Assembly (NCBI RefSeq): GCF_016756395.1 | Contig: NZ_AP018365.1 | Location: 3,509,001-3,573,000, forward strand | Source of the DNA: Streptomyces sp. SN-593 | Lineage (GTDB): Bacteria; Actinomycetota; Actinomycetes; Streptomycetales; Streptomycetaceae | DNA length: 64,000 nucleotides | Direction: 5' to 3' | Part shown: positions 35,596 through 44,344 of the stretch, in pieces | Layout: every line of letters begins with the position of its first letter | How positions within the stretch are numbered: position 1 is the first letter of the stretch | Notes under the pieces: generated by a model | Seen by the model: the letters and a program-made list of their open reading frames with translations, nothing else | What the model was told of the DNA's origin: nothing | The model's database searches: none | Position numbers and translations under genes: made by a program

Positions 35596-36182
35596 AAACT
35601 GGGGGGCGGCGGCCCGGCCGGCCCTCGTTCCCCCGCGAGCTCGTCCTGGCTGCGGCGGAGCGCCTGTTCGCCGGGGCCAACGCGCCCAAGGCGGTCACCA
35701 TGGACGACATCGCCGCGGCCGCGGGCGTCGGCAAGGGCACCCTGTTCCGCGCCTTCGGCAGCCGTGACGGCCTGCTCGACGCGCTCTTCGCCGCGCAGGC
35801 GGCCCCGCTGCGCGCCGAACTCGAACGGGAGGGCTCGCCCGTCGGCCCCGAGGTGCCGCCCCTCGAACGGGTGCTGGCGGTGCTCGACGCGCTGGTGTCG
35901 TTCAAGTTCGCCCACCGGCACCTCACCGCCGCGCGCGAACTGGCGGGCTCCGGGCTGCTCACGTCGCCCCACTACGTGTGGATGCACGACACGCTGCGCG
36001 GGATGGTCGAGGAGATCGGTCCCCCCGCAGTCGAGTCGGCCGCCTCCGCCGACTACACCGCGCACGTCCTGCTCGGGGCCCTGCGGGTGGACCTGCTCGA
36101 CGAGCTGCTCGCGTCCGGCCGCTCCCCCGCCGACATCCGCGGTGACCTGGCGGCGCTGGCACGGCGCGTGCTCACCGTCTGA
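35553..36182 (+). CDS. TetR family transcriptional regulator
   Basis: Predicted 209 residues from the GTG at 35553; an ATG at 35526 is also in frame. HTH: RELVLAAAERLFAGANAPKAVTMDDIAAAAGVGKGTLFRAFGSRDGLLDALF. The C-terminal domain would bind a ligand. It is divergent from the SnoaL/epimerase operon and overlaps a palindrome that could be its operator. No Shine-Dalgarno sequence precedes the GTG, so translation may be leaderless. Confidence 0.92.
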   Translation: MSPEHRTTNTDRQSETGGRRPGRPSFPRELVLAAAERLFAGANAPKAVTMDDIAAAAGVGKGTLFRAFGSRDGLLDALFAAQAAPLRAELEREGSPVGPEVPPLERVLAVLDALVSFKFAHRHLTAARELAGSGLLTSPHYVWMHDTLRGMVEEIGPPAVESAASADYTAHVLLGALRVDLLDELLASGRSPADIRGDLAALARRVLTV

Positions 36183-36331
36183 GCCCGGCCGGCGCGGCCG
36201 GTCCGGGCACGACGTCCACGACCGACCAGCGATGAGTCCGGGGCCGCCCGGGCGTCTACCCCCCTGACAGGGCGCCCGGCGGAGGACCCGGCAGGACGCC
36301 CCTTGGGACCCCGACACCTCAGGAGCGAGCC

Positions 36332-36970
36332 ATGGGCCTCATCCACATCGAACTGTTCACCACGCTCGACCTCGTCGGGCAGGCCCCCGGCGGCCCGGAC
36401 GAGGACCCGGAGGGGTTCCCGTTCGGGGGCTGGCAGGCGCCCTTGGTGGACGAGGTCACCGGAGCGCAGATCGCCGCGGCGTACGAGGGCACGGACGCCC
36501 TCCTGCTCGGCCGGCGCACGTACGACATCTTCGCCGCGTACTGGCCGCACCAGGAGGGCGGCGAGGACAACGCGATCGCCACGCTCTTCAACGGCATCCC
36601 GAAGTACGTGGCCTCGCGCGGCCGCCCCGACCTCGCGTGGGCCGGGTCCACGCAGCTCGGCCCGGATCTGGCGGGCGCGGTGCGCGAGGTCCGCGACCGG
36701 CACCGGAACGTGAAGGTCGTCGGGAGCCTGGACCTGGTGCAGTCCCTGCTGCGCGAGAAGCTCTTCGACCGCCTCGACCTGTGGGTGCACCCGATCGTGC
36801 TGGGCGTCGGGAAGAAGCTGTTCGACGGAGGCGCGGTGCCCACCAGCCTCACGCTCCTGGACCCGCCGGCCGCGGGCCCGAAGGGCACCGTCCACCTGCG
36901 CTACGGCCTCGCGGAGGGCACCCCCGGGACGGGCGACATGTCCGCCCCCGACCGCGGCCTCGACCGGTGA
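36332..36970 (+). CDS. Dihydrofolate reductase (RibD C-terminal) family protein
   Basis: Predicted 212 residues. Features of the RibD_C/DHFR-like fold: an N-terminal strand IHIELFTTLDLVGQAP, then LLLGRRTYDIFAAYWP, VKVVGSLDLVQSLL and LDLWVHPIVLGVGKKLF. These proteins are NADPH-dependent reductases of unknown substrate and occur widely in streptomycetes. It is monocistronic, facing the wrbA gene. Confidence 0.92.
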   Translation: MGLIHIELFTTLDLVGQAPGGPDEDPEGFPFGGWQAPLVDEVTGAQIAAAYEGTDALLLGRRTYDIFAAYWPHQEGGEDNAIATLFNGIPKYVASRGRPDLAWAGSTQLGPDLAGAVREVRDRHRNVKVVGSLDLVQSLLREKLFDRLDLWVHPIVLGVGKKLFDGGAVPTSLTLLDPPAAGPKGTVHLRYGLAEGTPGTGDMSAPDRGLDR

Positions 36971-37029
36971 CCGCCCCCTGACGGGGTACCGAGTCCGGAA
37001 AGCGCGGGAAACGCGGAACGCGGGAACAC

Positions 37030-37050
37030 CGGACGCGGGAAACGCGTCCG
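37030..37050. terminator. Short hairpin between convergent genes
   Basis: CGGACGCG-GGAAA-CGCGTCCG forms an 8-bp stem with a 5-nt loop between the facing reductase and wrbA genes. It could terminate both. No T-run. Confidence 0.45.
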
Positions 37051-37123
37051 CCGCCCCTGGCGGCAGCCGGGGGCGGTGGACGGGAGTGGCGGGCCGCTCA
37101 GCGGCGGCCCCGTCGGGCGCGCG

Positions 37124-37735
37124 TCAGGCGGCGCCGCCGGCCTTGAGCGCGGCCGCGATCTCGACCGCACGGCGGGCCTGGTGGCGGGCCGCCTGCAACG
37201 TCACGTCACCGGGCATGCCCTCGCCGGCCACGTGGGACGTGCCGTAGGGGTTGCCCGCCTGGAACTGGACGGGGTCGGTGTAGCCGGGGGGCACGATGAC
37301 GCCGCCCCAGTGGTAGAAGGTGTTCGCCAGCGCCAGGATGGTGGACTCCTGGCCGCCGTGGGCGGTGTTGGAGGCGGCGAACGCCGAGTACACCTTGCCC
37401 GCGAGCTTGCCCTCGAACCACAGCGGACCGGTGGTCTCGATGAACGCCCGCAACTGGCTGGCCGGGTTGCCGAAACGGGTGGGGGTGCCGAAGAGCACCA
37501 CGTCGGCCCACGTCAGGTCGTCATGGCTCGCCAGGGCGATGTCGGCGGTGTCCTGGAGGTGCTGGGCCCACTCCTGGCGGGAGTTGACCGCCTCCGGCGG
37601 AGCCGTCTCCGCGACCCTGCGCAGCCGCACCTGCGCGCCGGCCTTCTCCGCGCCCTCGACGGCCGCCTGCGCCAGGGCATGCACATTGCCTGTGGAACTG
37701 TAGTAAATGATCGCGACGTTAACGGAGTCCGACAT
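37124..37735 (-). CDS. wrbA: WrbA-type NAD(P)H:quinone oxidoreductase
   Basis: Predicted 203 residues with a flavodoxin-like fold. The FMN phosphate loop is YYSSTGNVHALAQA, followed by GTPTRFGNPASQLRAFIETTG and ASNTAHGGQESTI, the WrbA signatures. It reduces quinones by two electrons, avoiding semiquinone stress. It is divergent from the ECF41 sigma factor gene, so it may belong to that sigma factor's regulon. Confidence 0.94.
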   Translation of the reverse strand: MSDSVNVAIIYYSSTGNVHALAQAAVEGAEKAGAQVRLRRVAETAPPEAVNSRQEWAQHLQDTADIALASHDDLTWADVVLFGTPTRFGNPASQLRAFIETTGPLWFEGKLAGKVYSAFAASNTAHGGQESTILALANTFYHWGGVIVPPGYTDPVQFQAGNPYGTSHVAGEGMPGDVTLQAARHQARRAVEIAAALKAGGAA

Positions 37736-37889
37736 CGGCTCGCTTCCTTCATCACCGGGATAGTGTTTCGTTCATCCGTTAAGACGACGTAGCCCTGCGC
37801 GATGTGAGGCGGCGTTCCCACCCGGCGGTTCACCGGGACGTCCCGTCGGGCCGGGCGGGGGCGGAGCGACCAAGGGAGCCGGCGAGACC

Positions 37890-38828
37890 ATGACCTACTT
37901 ATCCGGGTCCGAGCACGAGCGGTCCGATCCGGGACTGAGCGCGATCATGAGCGAGCGTCCCCGGCTGATCAACCTCACCTACCGGCTCCTCGGCTCGCTG
38001 ACCGAGGCCGAGGACGTCGTGCAGGAGACCTGCGCCCGCTGGTACGCCATGGCCCCCGCGCAGCGGAAGGGCATCGTGTCCCCCGGCAGTTGGCTGACGA
38101 CCGTCGCCAGCCGCATCTGCCTCGACCTGCTCGGTTCGGCGCGCGCCAGGCGCGAGCAGTACGTCGGCGAGTGGGTCCCCGAGCCGCTGCCCGACCGCAC
38201 GGAGTGGATCAGCGGGCGGTGGGGCGGCGCCACCGCGGTCGACCCGGCGGAACGCGTCACCATCGACGAGTCGGTCGACATGGCGTTCCTCGTGGTGCTC
38301 GACGTGATGACCCCGGCCGAGCGCGTCGCGTTCATCCTGCACGACGTCTTCCGCTACTCCTTCGCGGAGGTGGCCGAGATCGTCGGCCGGACCTCCGCGG
38401 CGTGCCGCCAGCTTGCGTCGTCGGCCCGGCGGCGCATCCGCGCGTCGCAGTCCGTCGCGGCGCCGTCGGCCCGGCGCGCCGCGACCGTCAGGGCGTTCAA
38501 GCAGGCGTGGGAGTCCCAGGACATCGACGCCCTCATCGGGCTGCTGCACCCCGAGGCCACGGCGACCGGCGACGGCGGCGGGCTCGTGCCGGCCGCGCTC
38601 CACCCGGTCCGGGGCGCCGAGCAGGTCGCGCGCTTCTTCGCCGACCGGATCGACGCGGTGTCCAGCGTGACGTTCCTGGAGAGCATGGTCAACGGCCAGC
38701 CGGGACTGATCGCCCAGGCCGACGGCGTCTGTGTGTCGGTGCTGGCGTTCGACGTCGACGGGGACCGCATCAAAGGGATCTGGGCGGTGCTCAATCCCGA
38801 CAAGCTCCGGCTCTGGCGGGCGAGCTGA
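37890..38828 (+). CDS. sigJ: ECF41-type RNA polymerase sigma factor (SigJ-like)
   Basis: Predicted 312 residues. Region 2 is LINLTYRLLGSLTEAEDVVQETCARWY; region 4 is SFAEVAEIVGRTSAACRQLASSARRRI. A SnoaL-like C-terminal extension (about 195-312) carries the ECF41 hallmarks WVPEPLP (linker), DGGG and NPDKL. In this class the extension replaces an anti-sigma factor and controls activity. Codon 4 is TTA (37899-37901), so translation may depend on the bldA tRNA. ECF41 genes usually sit next to an oxidoreductase or carboxymuconolactone-decarboxylase-type gene; here the neighbour is a divergent wrbA. Confidence 0.93.
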   Translation: MTYLSGSEHERSDPGLSAIMSERPRLINLTYRLLGSLTEAEDVVQETCARWYAMAPAQRKGIVSPGSWLTTVASRICLDLLGSARARREQYVGEWVPEPLPDRTEWISGRWGGATAVDPAERVTIDESVDMAFLVVLDVMTPAERVAFILHDVFRYSFAEVAEIVGRTSAACRQLASSARRRIRASQSVAAPSARRAATVRAFKQAWESQDIDALIGLLHPEATATGDGGGLVPAALHPVRGAEQVARFFADRIDAVSSVTFLESMVNGQPGLIAQADGVCVSVLAFDVDGDRIKGIWAVLNPDKLRLWRAS

Positions 38829-39417
38829 CCGGTGCCCGGGTGCCCCGGGCCGACCGGCCGCCGGTGGGCCACCGCCTCCGGCCCGGCTCGGGGGCGGGCC
38901 GGAGGCGGCCACGGGCGGGGGTGCGGACGCCGCGGTTCCGCCCGGTCGGCGTGGGCGACGGGAGCGGCGGGCACGGCCGGCCGGGCGGAGGGGCCGGGTC
39001 CGGCCTCGCGGCGCGCAGGACGGCACGGTGCAGGCGCGGTGTCCCGCTGCGCCGGCGGAACGGTCCGTTCCGCGGTCCCCGGCCGGCGCGCGCGGCCGCC
39101 TGAGCGGCCCCGACCGCACGGCCCCTTCACGGACGGGCTCCGGCCGGCTCCGCGTCCCGCCCGCCCGGCCGCTCGCCGCCGGGCCGCCGGCCGGTTCTCC
39201 CGCCGGGAACGCTTCCGAGGGTTTTCCCATGAGTGTCACAGGGTCCTCACACGTACAGAGGGGAAGGGCGGCGGCCCGTCCGGGTGACGGCGGCGCCGGC
39301 GAGCGGGCCGCGTACCTCCTCGCCGTCTCCGGTCACGGCCTCCGCCCCAACGCATCACCGTCGTCCGCGTGAGATCGCTCGACCTTCCCACCCCGCCGAC
39401 TTGGAAGAATCAACGAC
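38829..39417. other. Long intergenic region at the left border of the cluster
   Basis: This 589-bp GC-rich gap lies between the sigma factor and the first SARP gene. Frames through it have no recognisable product. One 47-codon frame (39229-39372, ATG with GAGGG 7 nt upstream) is possible but weak. The heptamers GTCACAG and CTCACAC at 39235 and 39246 are 11 bp apart, a minimal SARP-like pair before the SARP gene. Otherwise I see nothing definite. Confidence 0.5.
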
Positions 39418-41499
39418 ATGGCTGACGTGAGATTCGTTAGGACCACGTTCGACACCCCGTCGGAGTTATTCCGGTGGACCGGAGTACAGCCGCCCAGGGC
39501 ACAGGGCGTCGCACCCCCCGCGGTGGAGTTCAGAGCCCTGGGCCCGTTGGAGGCGCTGGTTGCCGGGCGGGCGGTGAGCCTGGGGACGCCCAAGCAGCGC
39601 CGGCTGATCGCGTTGCTGGTCAGCCGGGTCGGCCAGCCGGTGCCGGTGGACGTGATGCTGGAGGCCCTGTGGGCCGGGTCCCCGCCCCCCTCGGCGAAGA
39701 CCTCGCTCCAGGCGTACGTGGCCAATCTCCGCAGGGTGCTGGAGCCGGGCCGGGCGCCCAGGACGCCCTCGACGGTGCTGCGCACCACCGACCGGGGCTA
39801 CCAGTTGGACGCCCGGGCGGTCGAGGTGGACGTCAACCGCTTCGAGCAGCACGCCACTTCGGGATGGCAGGCGTGGAACCGGGGCGAACCGCACCAGGCG
39901 CTCGGCGAGTTCGAGGCCGGACTGGCGTGGTGGCGCGGCGAGGCGTACACGGAGGTGTCCCAGTCCGTCCATGTGGCGGCGGAGGTGACACGGCTGGAGG
40001 AGTTGCGGCTGTCCGTGGTGGAGGGGCGCTGCGCGGCGCTGCTGGCCGTGGGGGCCCACGAGATGGCGGCCGCCGAACTGGAGGGCTTCATGCAGGCCCA
40101 TCCGCTGCGCGAGTACGGCTGCGAGCTCCTCAGCCTGGCGCTGTACCGGTCCGGGCGGCAGGCCGACGCGCTGGCGGTGCTCCGCACCAACCAGAGGCGC
40201 CTGGGAGAGGAACTGGGCATCGACCCCGTACCGGCGCTGCAACACCTCGAACGGGAGATCCTGAGCCACACCCCGGCGCTGGACTGGCGTCCGGCCCTGG
40301 ACGGCCCGGCCGTCACCTCGCCGGGCCGGCCGGCGGTCGCACCGCGGGTCCGCGTGCCGGCCCAGTCGTGGCGCCGGGCAGCCGTGGAGGAGGACGCCTT
40401 CGTCGGCCGCGAGGACGCGCTCCGGCAGTTGGACGCGGCGACGGCGGCGGCGGCGCTCGGGCGGGGACAGGTGGTGACCGTGTCCGGTGAACCCGGCATC
40501 GGCAAGACCAGCCTGCTGCGGCGCCTGACCTCGGCGGCGGGCGCGCCGGTGCTGTGGGGTTCCTACCCGGCCCACGTCGCCACGCCGCCGTTGTGGCCCT
40601 GGCGGCAGGTGCTGGACATGGCGGGTGCCCACGGCCCGCGGCGCCCCGTCCCGAGCGCCGTCGCCGAAGTGCTCAACGGGGAGATCCCGCTCCCGCGGGA
40701 CGGCGCGGACCCGGGCGCCGCCACCTCGCGGCGGTTGGAGGTGATCGCGGACTACCTGATCGGCGCGGCCGAGGTCACGCCGCTGGTGATCGTCCTCGAC
40801 GGGCTGCACCAGGCGGACCCGGGGTCGCTGCGGCTGCTGGCGCGCCTGACCGGGTCGGTGCGGGCCAGCCGCCTCCTGGTGGCGGTGTCCTACCGCTCCA
40901 ACGAGGGGGCGCACCTGGCCAGGACGGCGACGGCGCCGAGAGGAGCGGAGACGACGCGCGTAGAGCTGGGCGGCCTGAGCGACGCGGAGACCCGGGCTCT
41001 GGCGAGCGCGCTGCTCCGCCGCGAGGTGAGCGCGGCCACCGCCCGGCAGTTACGGGGCCGCACCGGCGGCAACCCGTTCTACCTGCGCGAACTCGTCAAG
41101 GTACTCGACGGCCAGGACGACCCGGGCCGGGCCCGCACGGCACCGGTGCCCGGGCCGGTGCGCGAGATGGTGCTCGGCCGCGTCGCACGACTCGCCCCGG
41201 CCGCGGGCGAGTTGCTGTCCGTCGCCGCCGTCTCCGGTCCCGGCTTCACCGTCGACGTCGTCGCGGAGGTCTCCTCGACCGAGTACGGGCGGGCGCTCGG
41301 GATCGTCGGCACCCTGGTCGCCGCGGGCCTGGTACGCGAGGACCAGCAGCGGCCGGGCTGGTACTCCTTCGTCCACGGCCTGACCGCCGACGTGCTGTTC
41401 CACGAGATGGGGCGGCTGCGCCGGGTCCACCTGCTGCGCCGGGCCCGCACCGCGGCGGCCCGGCCGAGGAAGGCGCGGGAGCCCGGCGACCCCGGGTGA
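39418..41499 (+). CDS. SARP family regulator with AAA ATPase domain
   Basis: Predicted 693 residues. Domains: a winged helix (FRALGPLEALVAGRAVSLG, RRLIALLVSRVGQPVPVDVML); BTAD (about 125-280); a linker; and an AAA/STAND ATPase with Walker A GEPGIGKTS near residue 360, LVIVLDGLHQADPG as Walker B, and a GGNPFYLREL sensor motif. It stops there, without the TPR or LuxR part of full-length relatives. It contains two TTA codons (codon 17 at 39466-39468 and codon 545 at 41050-41052), so bldA control is likely. As the leftmost cluster gene it is probably a pathway activator. Confidence 0.93.
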   Translation: MADVRFVRTTFDTPSELFRWTGVQPPRAQGVAPPAVEFRALGPLEALVAGRAVSLGTPKQRRLIALLVSRVGQPVPVDVMLEALWAGSPPPSAKTSLQAYVANLRRVLEPGRAPRTPSTVLRTTDRGYQLDARAVEVDVNRFEQHATSGWQAWNRGEPHQALGEFEAGLAWWRGEAYTEVSQSVHVAAEVTRLEELRLSVVEGRCAALLAVGAHEMAAAELEGFMQAHPLREYGCELLSLALYRSGRQADALAVLRTNQRRLGEELGIDPVPALQHLEREILSHTPALDWRPALDGPAVTSPGRPAVAPRVRVPAQSWRRAAVEEDAFVGREDALRQLDAATAAAALGRGQVVTVSGEPGIGKTSLLRRLTSAAGAPVLWGSYPAHVATPPLWPWRQVLDMAGAHGPRRPVPSAVAEVLNGEIPLPRDGADPGAATSRRLEVIADYLIGAAEVTPLVIVLDGLHQADPGSLRLLARLTGSVRASRLLVAVSYRSNEGAHLARTATAPRGAETTRVELGGLSDAETRALASALLRREVSAATARQLRGRTGGNPFYLRELVKVLDGQDDPGRARTAPVPGPVREMVLGRVARLAPAAGELLSVAAVSGPGFTVDVVAEVSSTEYGRALGIVGTLVAAGLVREDQQRPGWYSFVHGLTADVLFHEMGRLRRVHLLRRARTAAARPRKAREPGDPG

Positions 41500-41545
41500 C
41501 GGGGCCGGGCCGCGCGACGCTCGCGCGGCCCGGCCGCACCGCGGC

Positions 41546-41585
41546 TTGACGCCGGGTTGACGCTTGTTTGACGCCCCGTTGGCGC
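41546..41585. promoter_or_regulatory. Phased SARP heptamer array 1
   Basis: TTGACGC begins at 41546, 41557 and 41568, and TTGGCGC at 41579: four heptamers at an exact 11-bp pitch with 4-bp spacers. Read on the other strand the motif is GCG(T/C)CAA. This is the arrangement bound by SARP activators. No clear -10 box follows on either strand. Confidence 0.75.
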
Positions 41586-41623
41586 GGTGCGGCCGGGCGG
41601 CGCGCACACCCGCGCCGGCGCAC

Positions 41624-41663
41624 CGCCAAGCGGACGCCAAGTCGACGGACAGTCCGCTTCAAG
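41624..41663 (+). promoter_or_regulatory. Phased SARP heptamer array 2
   Basis: CGCCAAG (41624), CGCCAAG (41635), CGGACAG (41646) and CTTCAAG (41657) follow an 11-bp pitch. The motif is the reverse complement of array 1, 38 bp away, so the arrays face each other. CACACT (41674-41679) lies 10 bp after the last repeat and could be the -10 box of a SARP-dependent promoter for the small ORF at 41751 and the SARP gene at 42047. Confidence 0.7.
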
Positions 41664-41750
41664 CCCCATGGACCACACTGATGGACCTGCACCTCAGCGG
41701 AACGGTTCGGCCACGTCAGACAGGCGTCAGCACGGAACTCAGGAGGACGC

Positions 41751-41906
41751 ATGTCCGAGACCGCCGGGCCCTCCCACCACTCCGCCGACCGGGCGGTCGG
41801 CAGTGACGCAGCGTCCCTGCCGACCGCCCGGTCCGCCGACGCGCTCTCCCCGGTCGGCACCGGACCGAGATGTCCGCGAGGGAACGCGACCCTCCGAGCC
41901 GAGTGA
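41751..41906 (+). CDS. Small 51-residue ORF between the SARP genes
   Basis: The ATG at 41751 is preceded by a perfect AGGAGG (41741-41746, 4-nt spacer), the best ribosome site in the region. The product (51 residues, Ser/Ala/Arg-rich, one Cys, no membrane segment) is unfamiliar. It lies 88 bp after array 2 and ends 140 bp before the second SARP start, so it may be a leader peptide, an AfsS-like small regulator, or fortuitous. Proline and alanine content is high, and no homologue is recognised. Confidence 0.45.
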   Translation: MSETAGPSHHSADRAVGSDAASLPTARSADALSPVGTGPRCPRGNATLRAE

Positions 41907-42046
41907 CCGCTCTTCCGCCCGGATCCCCCTCCTGCACGACGCGTCACCCGCCCGCGGAACCGCGGTGGGCGGCACGTCGGATCCAGCGGACGGGGCAGCC
42001 GGGCGGGCCGCGCCGGGGCGCCCCGACAACACCCGGAGGACAGTCC

Positions 42047-42922
42047 GTGACGACAACGATATCAACCATGGCGAGCGAACTGACGGATTCCAGGGGAAAC
42101 ATGAAGATTCAGCTGCTTGGCGCGCTGCGCGCCGAGGTCAACGGGGAGTCGATCGTGCCGACGGCCGGCAAACCGCGGCAGATCCTGTCCCTGCTCGCCC
42201 TCCGGCCCAGACAGGTGGTGCCGGTTCCCACCCTCATGGAGGAGTTATGGGGGGCCGAGCCGCCGCAGAGCGCGCTCGCCACCCTCCAGACCTACGTCCT
42301 GCACTTACGCCGGCACCTCCGCACCGCCATGGGGCCCGACACCCCGGCCACGGCCAAGGAGGTGCTCGCCACCCGGCACCACGGCTACGTGATGGAGACA
42401 CCCGCCGAGAGCGTCGACGTGCACACCTACGAACACGAGGTCGCGGAGGGCCTGTCGGCCTTCGAGGTCGGCGACGACGCCGTCGCCGCCGACCGCTTCC
42501 GGCGCGCGCTCGGCCTGTGGCAGGGGCCGGCGCTCGTCGACGTACGGGTCGGGCCCGTCCTCAGGATCGAGGTCCTCCGGCTGGAGGAGAGCCGGCTCGG
42601 CACCGTCGAGCGGCGGATCGACGCCGACCTCCGGCTCGGCCGGCACACCCAGCTCCTCCCGGAACTCACCGAACTGACCGCACGCCACCCGCAGCACGAG
42701 GGCCTGCACTCGCAGGCCATGGTGGCGCTGTACCGGTCCGGGCGGCAGGGATCGGCCCTGGAGGTCTACCGGACGCTGCGCATCCGGCTGATCGAGGAAC
42801 TGGGCGTCGAGCCCTCGCCCCAGATCCAGCGGCTGCACCAGGCGATGCTGGCGGTCGACCCCCAACTCGACGTGATCGCGGGGCCTCGCCACATCTCGAC
42901 CTTCGACCTCTACGCCGCGTGA
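42047..42922 (+). CDS. Small SARP family regulator (winged helix + BTAD)
   Basis: Predicted 291 residues from the GTG at 42047, preceded by GGAGG at 7 nt. An ATG at 42101 (MKIQLLGALRAEVNG, the usual SARP beginning) also has a weak AGGGG. Winged helix: LSLLALRPRQVVPVPTLMEELWG and LATLQTYVLHLRRHL; then BTAD to the end. This ActII-ORF4/DnrI size class is pathway-specific. TTA codons lie at 42245-42247 and 42305-42307, so it is likely bldA-dependent. The phased heptamers upstream suggest control by itself or the other SARP. Confidence 0.94.
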   Translation: MTTTISTMASELTDSRGNMKIQLLGALRAEVNGESIVPTAGKPRQILSLLALRPRQVVPVPTLMEELWGAEPPQSALATLQTYVLHLRRHLRTAMGPDTPATAKEVLATRHHGYVMETPAESVDVHTYEHEVAEGLSAFEVGDDAVAADRFRRALGLWQGPALVDVRVGPVLRIEVLRLEESRLGTVERRIDADLRLGRHTQLLPELTELTARHPQHEGLHSQAMVALYRSGRQGSALEVYRTLRIRLIEELGVEPSPQIQRLHQAMLAVDPQLDVIAGPRHISTFDLYAA

Positions 42923-43018
42923 GTCCCCCCGGAGGCCCGGCGGTTCCCGCGGGCCCCGCCGGACTCCAGGGGCCCGCCGGACTCCGGGGGCCGCGGCGAC
43001 CTGGCGCCCCCGGACCGG

Positions 43019-44089
43019 TCAGCCCCGCTTGACCGCGGAGATGACGACGCGGTTGATGATGGCGTCCGCCGGGATGTCCGCGGGGTCCTTGGCGGTCACC
43101 CCCGTGACCTCGAACCCGCTCTCCTCCAGCCAGCGCCGGTAGGTGGACGCCTTCTGGAGGCCGCCGCGCCCCATGACGCAGCCGAGGATGTAGGCGGGGA
43201 AGAAGTCGGCCTGGTAGTCGCCGGGGTCCGCGACGTCCTCGGGATACACCGGCGCGAGGACGACGATCCGCCCACCGGGCTCCAGCGCCCGGTGGGCGTT
43301 CCCGAAGATGGTGCGGACGTCGTCCTTGTCGTACATGTCCACGAAGTGCTTGAGCAGCATCACGTCGTAGCCCGTCGGGAGGGACTCCAGGATGTCCCCG
43401 CCGGCGAAGGAGCAGTGCTCCGACAGGCCCTGCTCCTCGAAGTTCCGCAGGCACTCGGCTTCGAGGAAGGGCCGGTCGAAGGTGGTCACCCGGAGGTCCG
43501 GCCCCTTCGACTGGTAGGTCATGATCGCGCCGAGCCCGTTGCCGCCCTGCACGTCGAGCACCCGCGCCCCGGCCGGGACGTCGAAGCTGCCGAAGAACCA
43601 GGGGTAGACGCTGGCGGTCTCGTTGCGGGCCAGCGGCCCCCACGCGCCGCGCACCTCCGCGACCGTGGCCGCCGCCTCGAACATGGTGCCCTCGAAGCCG
43701 TAGAGCTCCTTCAGGCCGACCACGCTGCCGGTCCTGACGCTCTCGGGGAGGTAGTAGAGCTGCCGGAGCATGCCGGTCCTGACCATGCCCATGAAGGTCA
43801 GGGCACGCTGGAGGTCGGCGTCGGCGACGTCCGCGAGCGCGGCGAGGGTGTAGCGGCCGGTGGCCTCGTCCTGGGCGACGAAGCCCTCCTTGACCAGCAG
43901 GTACAGCAACTGCTCCACCGCGTCGGGCTTCGCGCCCACGGTGGCGCCGAGTTCGGCCGCGGTCAGGCCGGACTCCTTGCGCAGCGCCTCGACGATGCCG
44001 AGCTCGAAGCACGCGAAGAGGTTCATGAAGCGGGTGGGCCCCACCATGTACTCACGCATCCGGGCGAGTACGCGTTCAGCATTGGACAC
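43019..44089 (-). CDS. SAM-dependent methyltransferase, copy 1
   Basis: Predicted 356 residues from the GTG at 44089, preceded by GAGGGGA. An N-terminal dimerisation domain (REYMVGPTRFMNLFACFELG, GLTAAELGATVGAKPDAVEQLL) precedes a Rossmann SAM domain (ARVLDVQGGNGLGA, LRVTTFDRP, CSFAGGDIL). The fold matches plant-type O-methyltransferases, but the segment LKHFVDMYDKDDV lacks the catalytic His-Asp of the usual LHDW motif. It is a close paralogue of the gene at 61680, at the other end of the cluster. Substrate unknown; the missing base argues against simple phenol O-methylation. Confidence 0.9.
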   Translation of the reverse strand: MSNAERVLARMREYMVGPTRFMNLFACFELGIVEALRKESGLTAAELGATVGAKPDAVEQLLYLLVKEGFVAQDEATGRYTLAALADVADADLQRALTFMGMVRTGMLRQLYYLPESVRTGSVVGLKELYGFEGTMFEAAATVAEVRGAWGPLARNETASVYPWFFGSFDVPAGARVLDVQGGNGLGAIMTYQSKGPDLRVTTFDRPFLEAECLRNFEEQGLSEHCSFAGGDILESLPTGYDVMLLKHFVDMYDKDDVRTIFGNAHRALEPGGRIVVLAPVYPEDVADPGDYQADFFPAYILGCVMGRGGLQKASTYRRWLEESGFEVTGVTAKDPADIPADAIINRVVISAVKRG

Positions 44090-44344
44090 AACTGTCCCCT
44101 CGGGTTCGGTTTCTCGGGTGGGCCCCGCCCTGGCCCTGTACGCCAGGACCTCGTGCTCTCGGAGCACCGAGTATCGGTCGCGGTGCTGGAGCGACGATCG
44201 AGCGGGACTGTGGCGCCGCTCCGGTCGGCCCGGGTAAGGGCGCGCGACCGGGGGGCGCGGGTACGGGCAGGTGCAGGTACGGATACGGGCGCGGGTGCGG
44301 GTACCGGCGGGCGGCGGGCGCGGAAGGACGCGTCCGGCGTCATG

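Noticed and set aside
39235..39241. TGTCACA as an ECF41-type -35 element
   Set aside because: No CGTC at the required distance downstream, and it is far from the sigma factor and wrbA.
38832..39287. Possible 151-codon gene in the gap before the first SARP gene
   Set aside because: Arg/Gly/Ala-only composition, no ribosome site and no recognisable domain.
39229..39372. Possible 47-codon small ORF with GAGGG upstream
   Set aside because: Weak ribosome site, unremarkable composition and no context; kept only as a remark in the intergenic entry.
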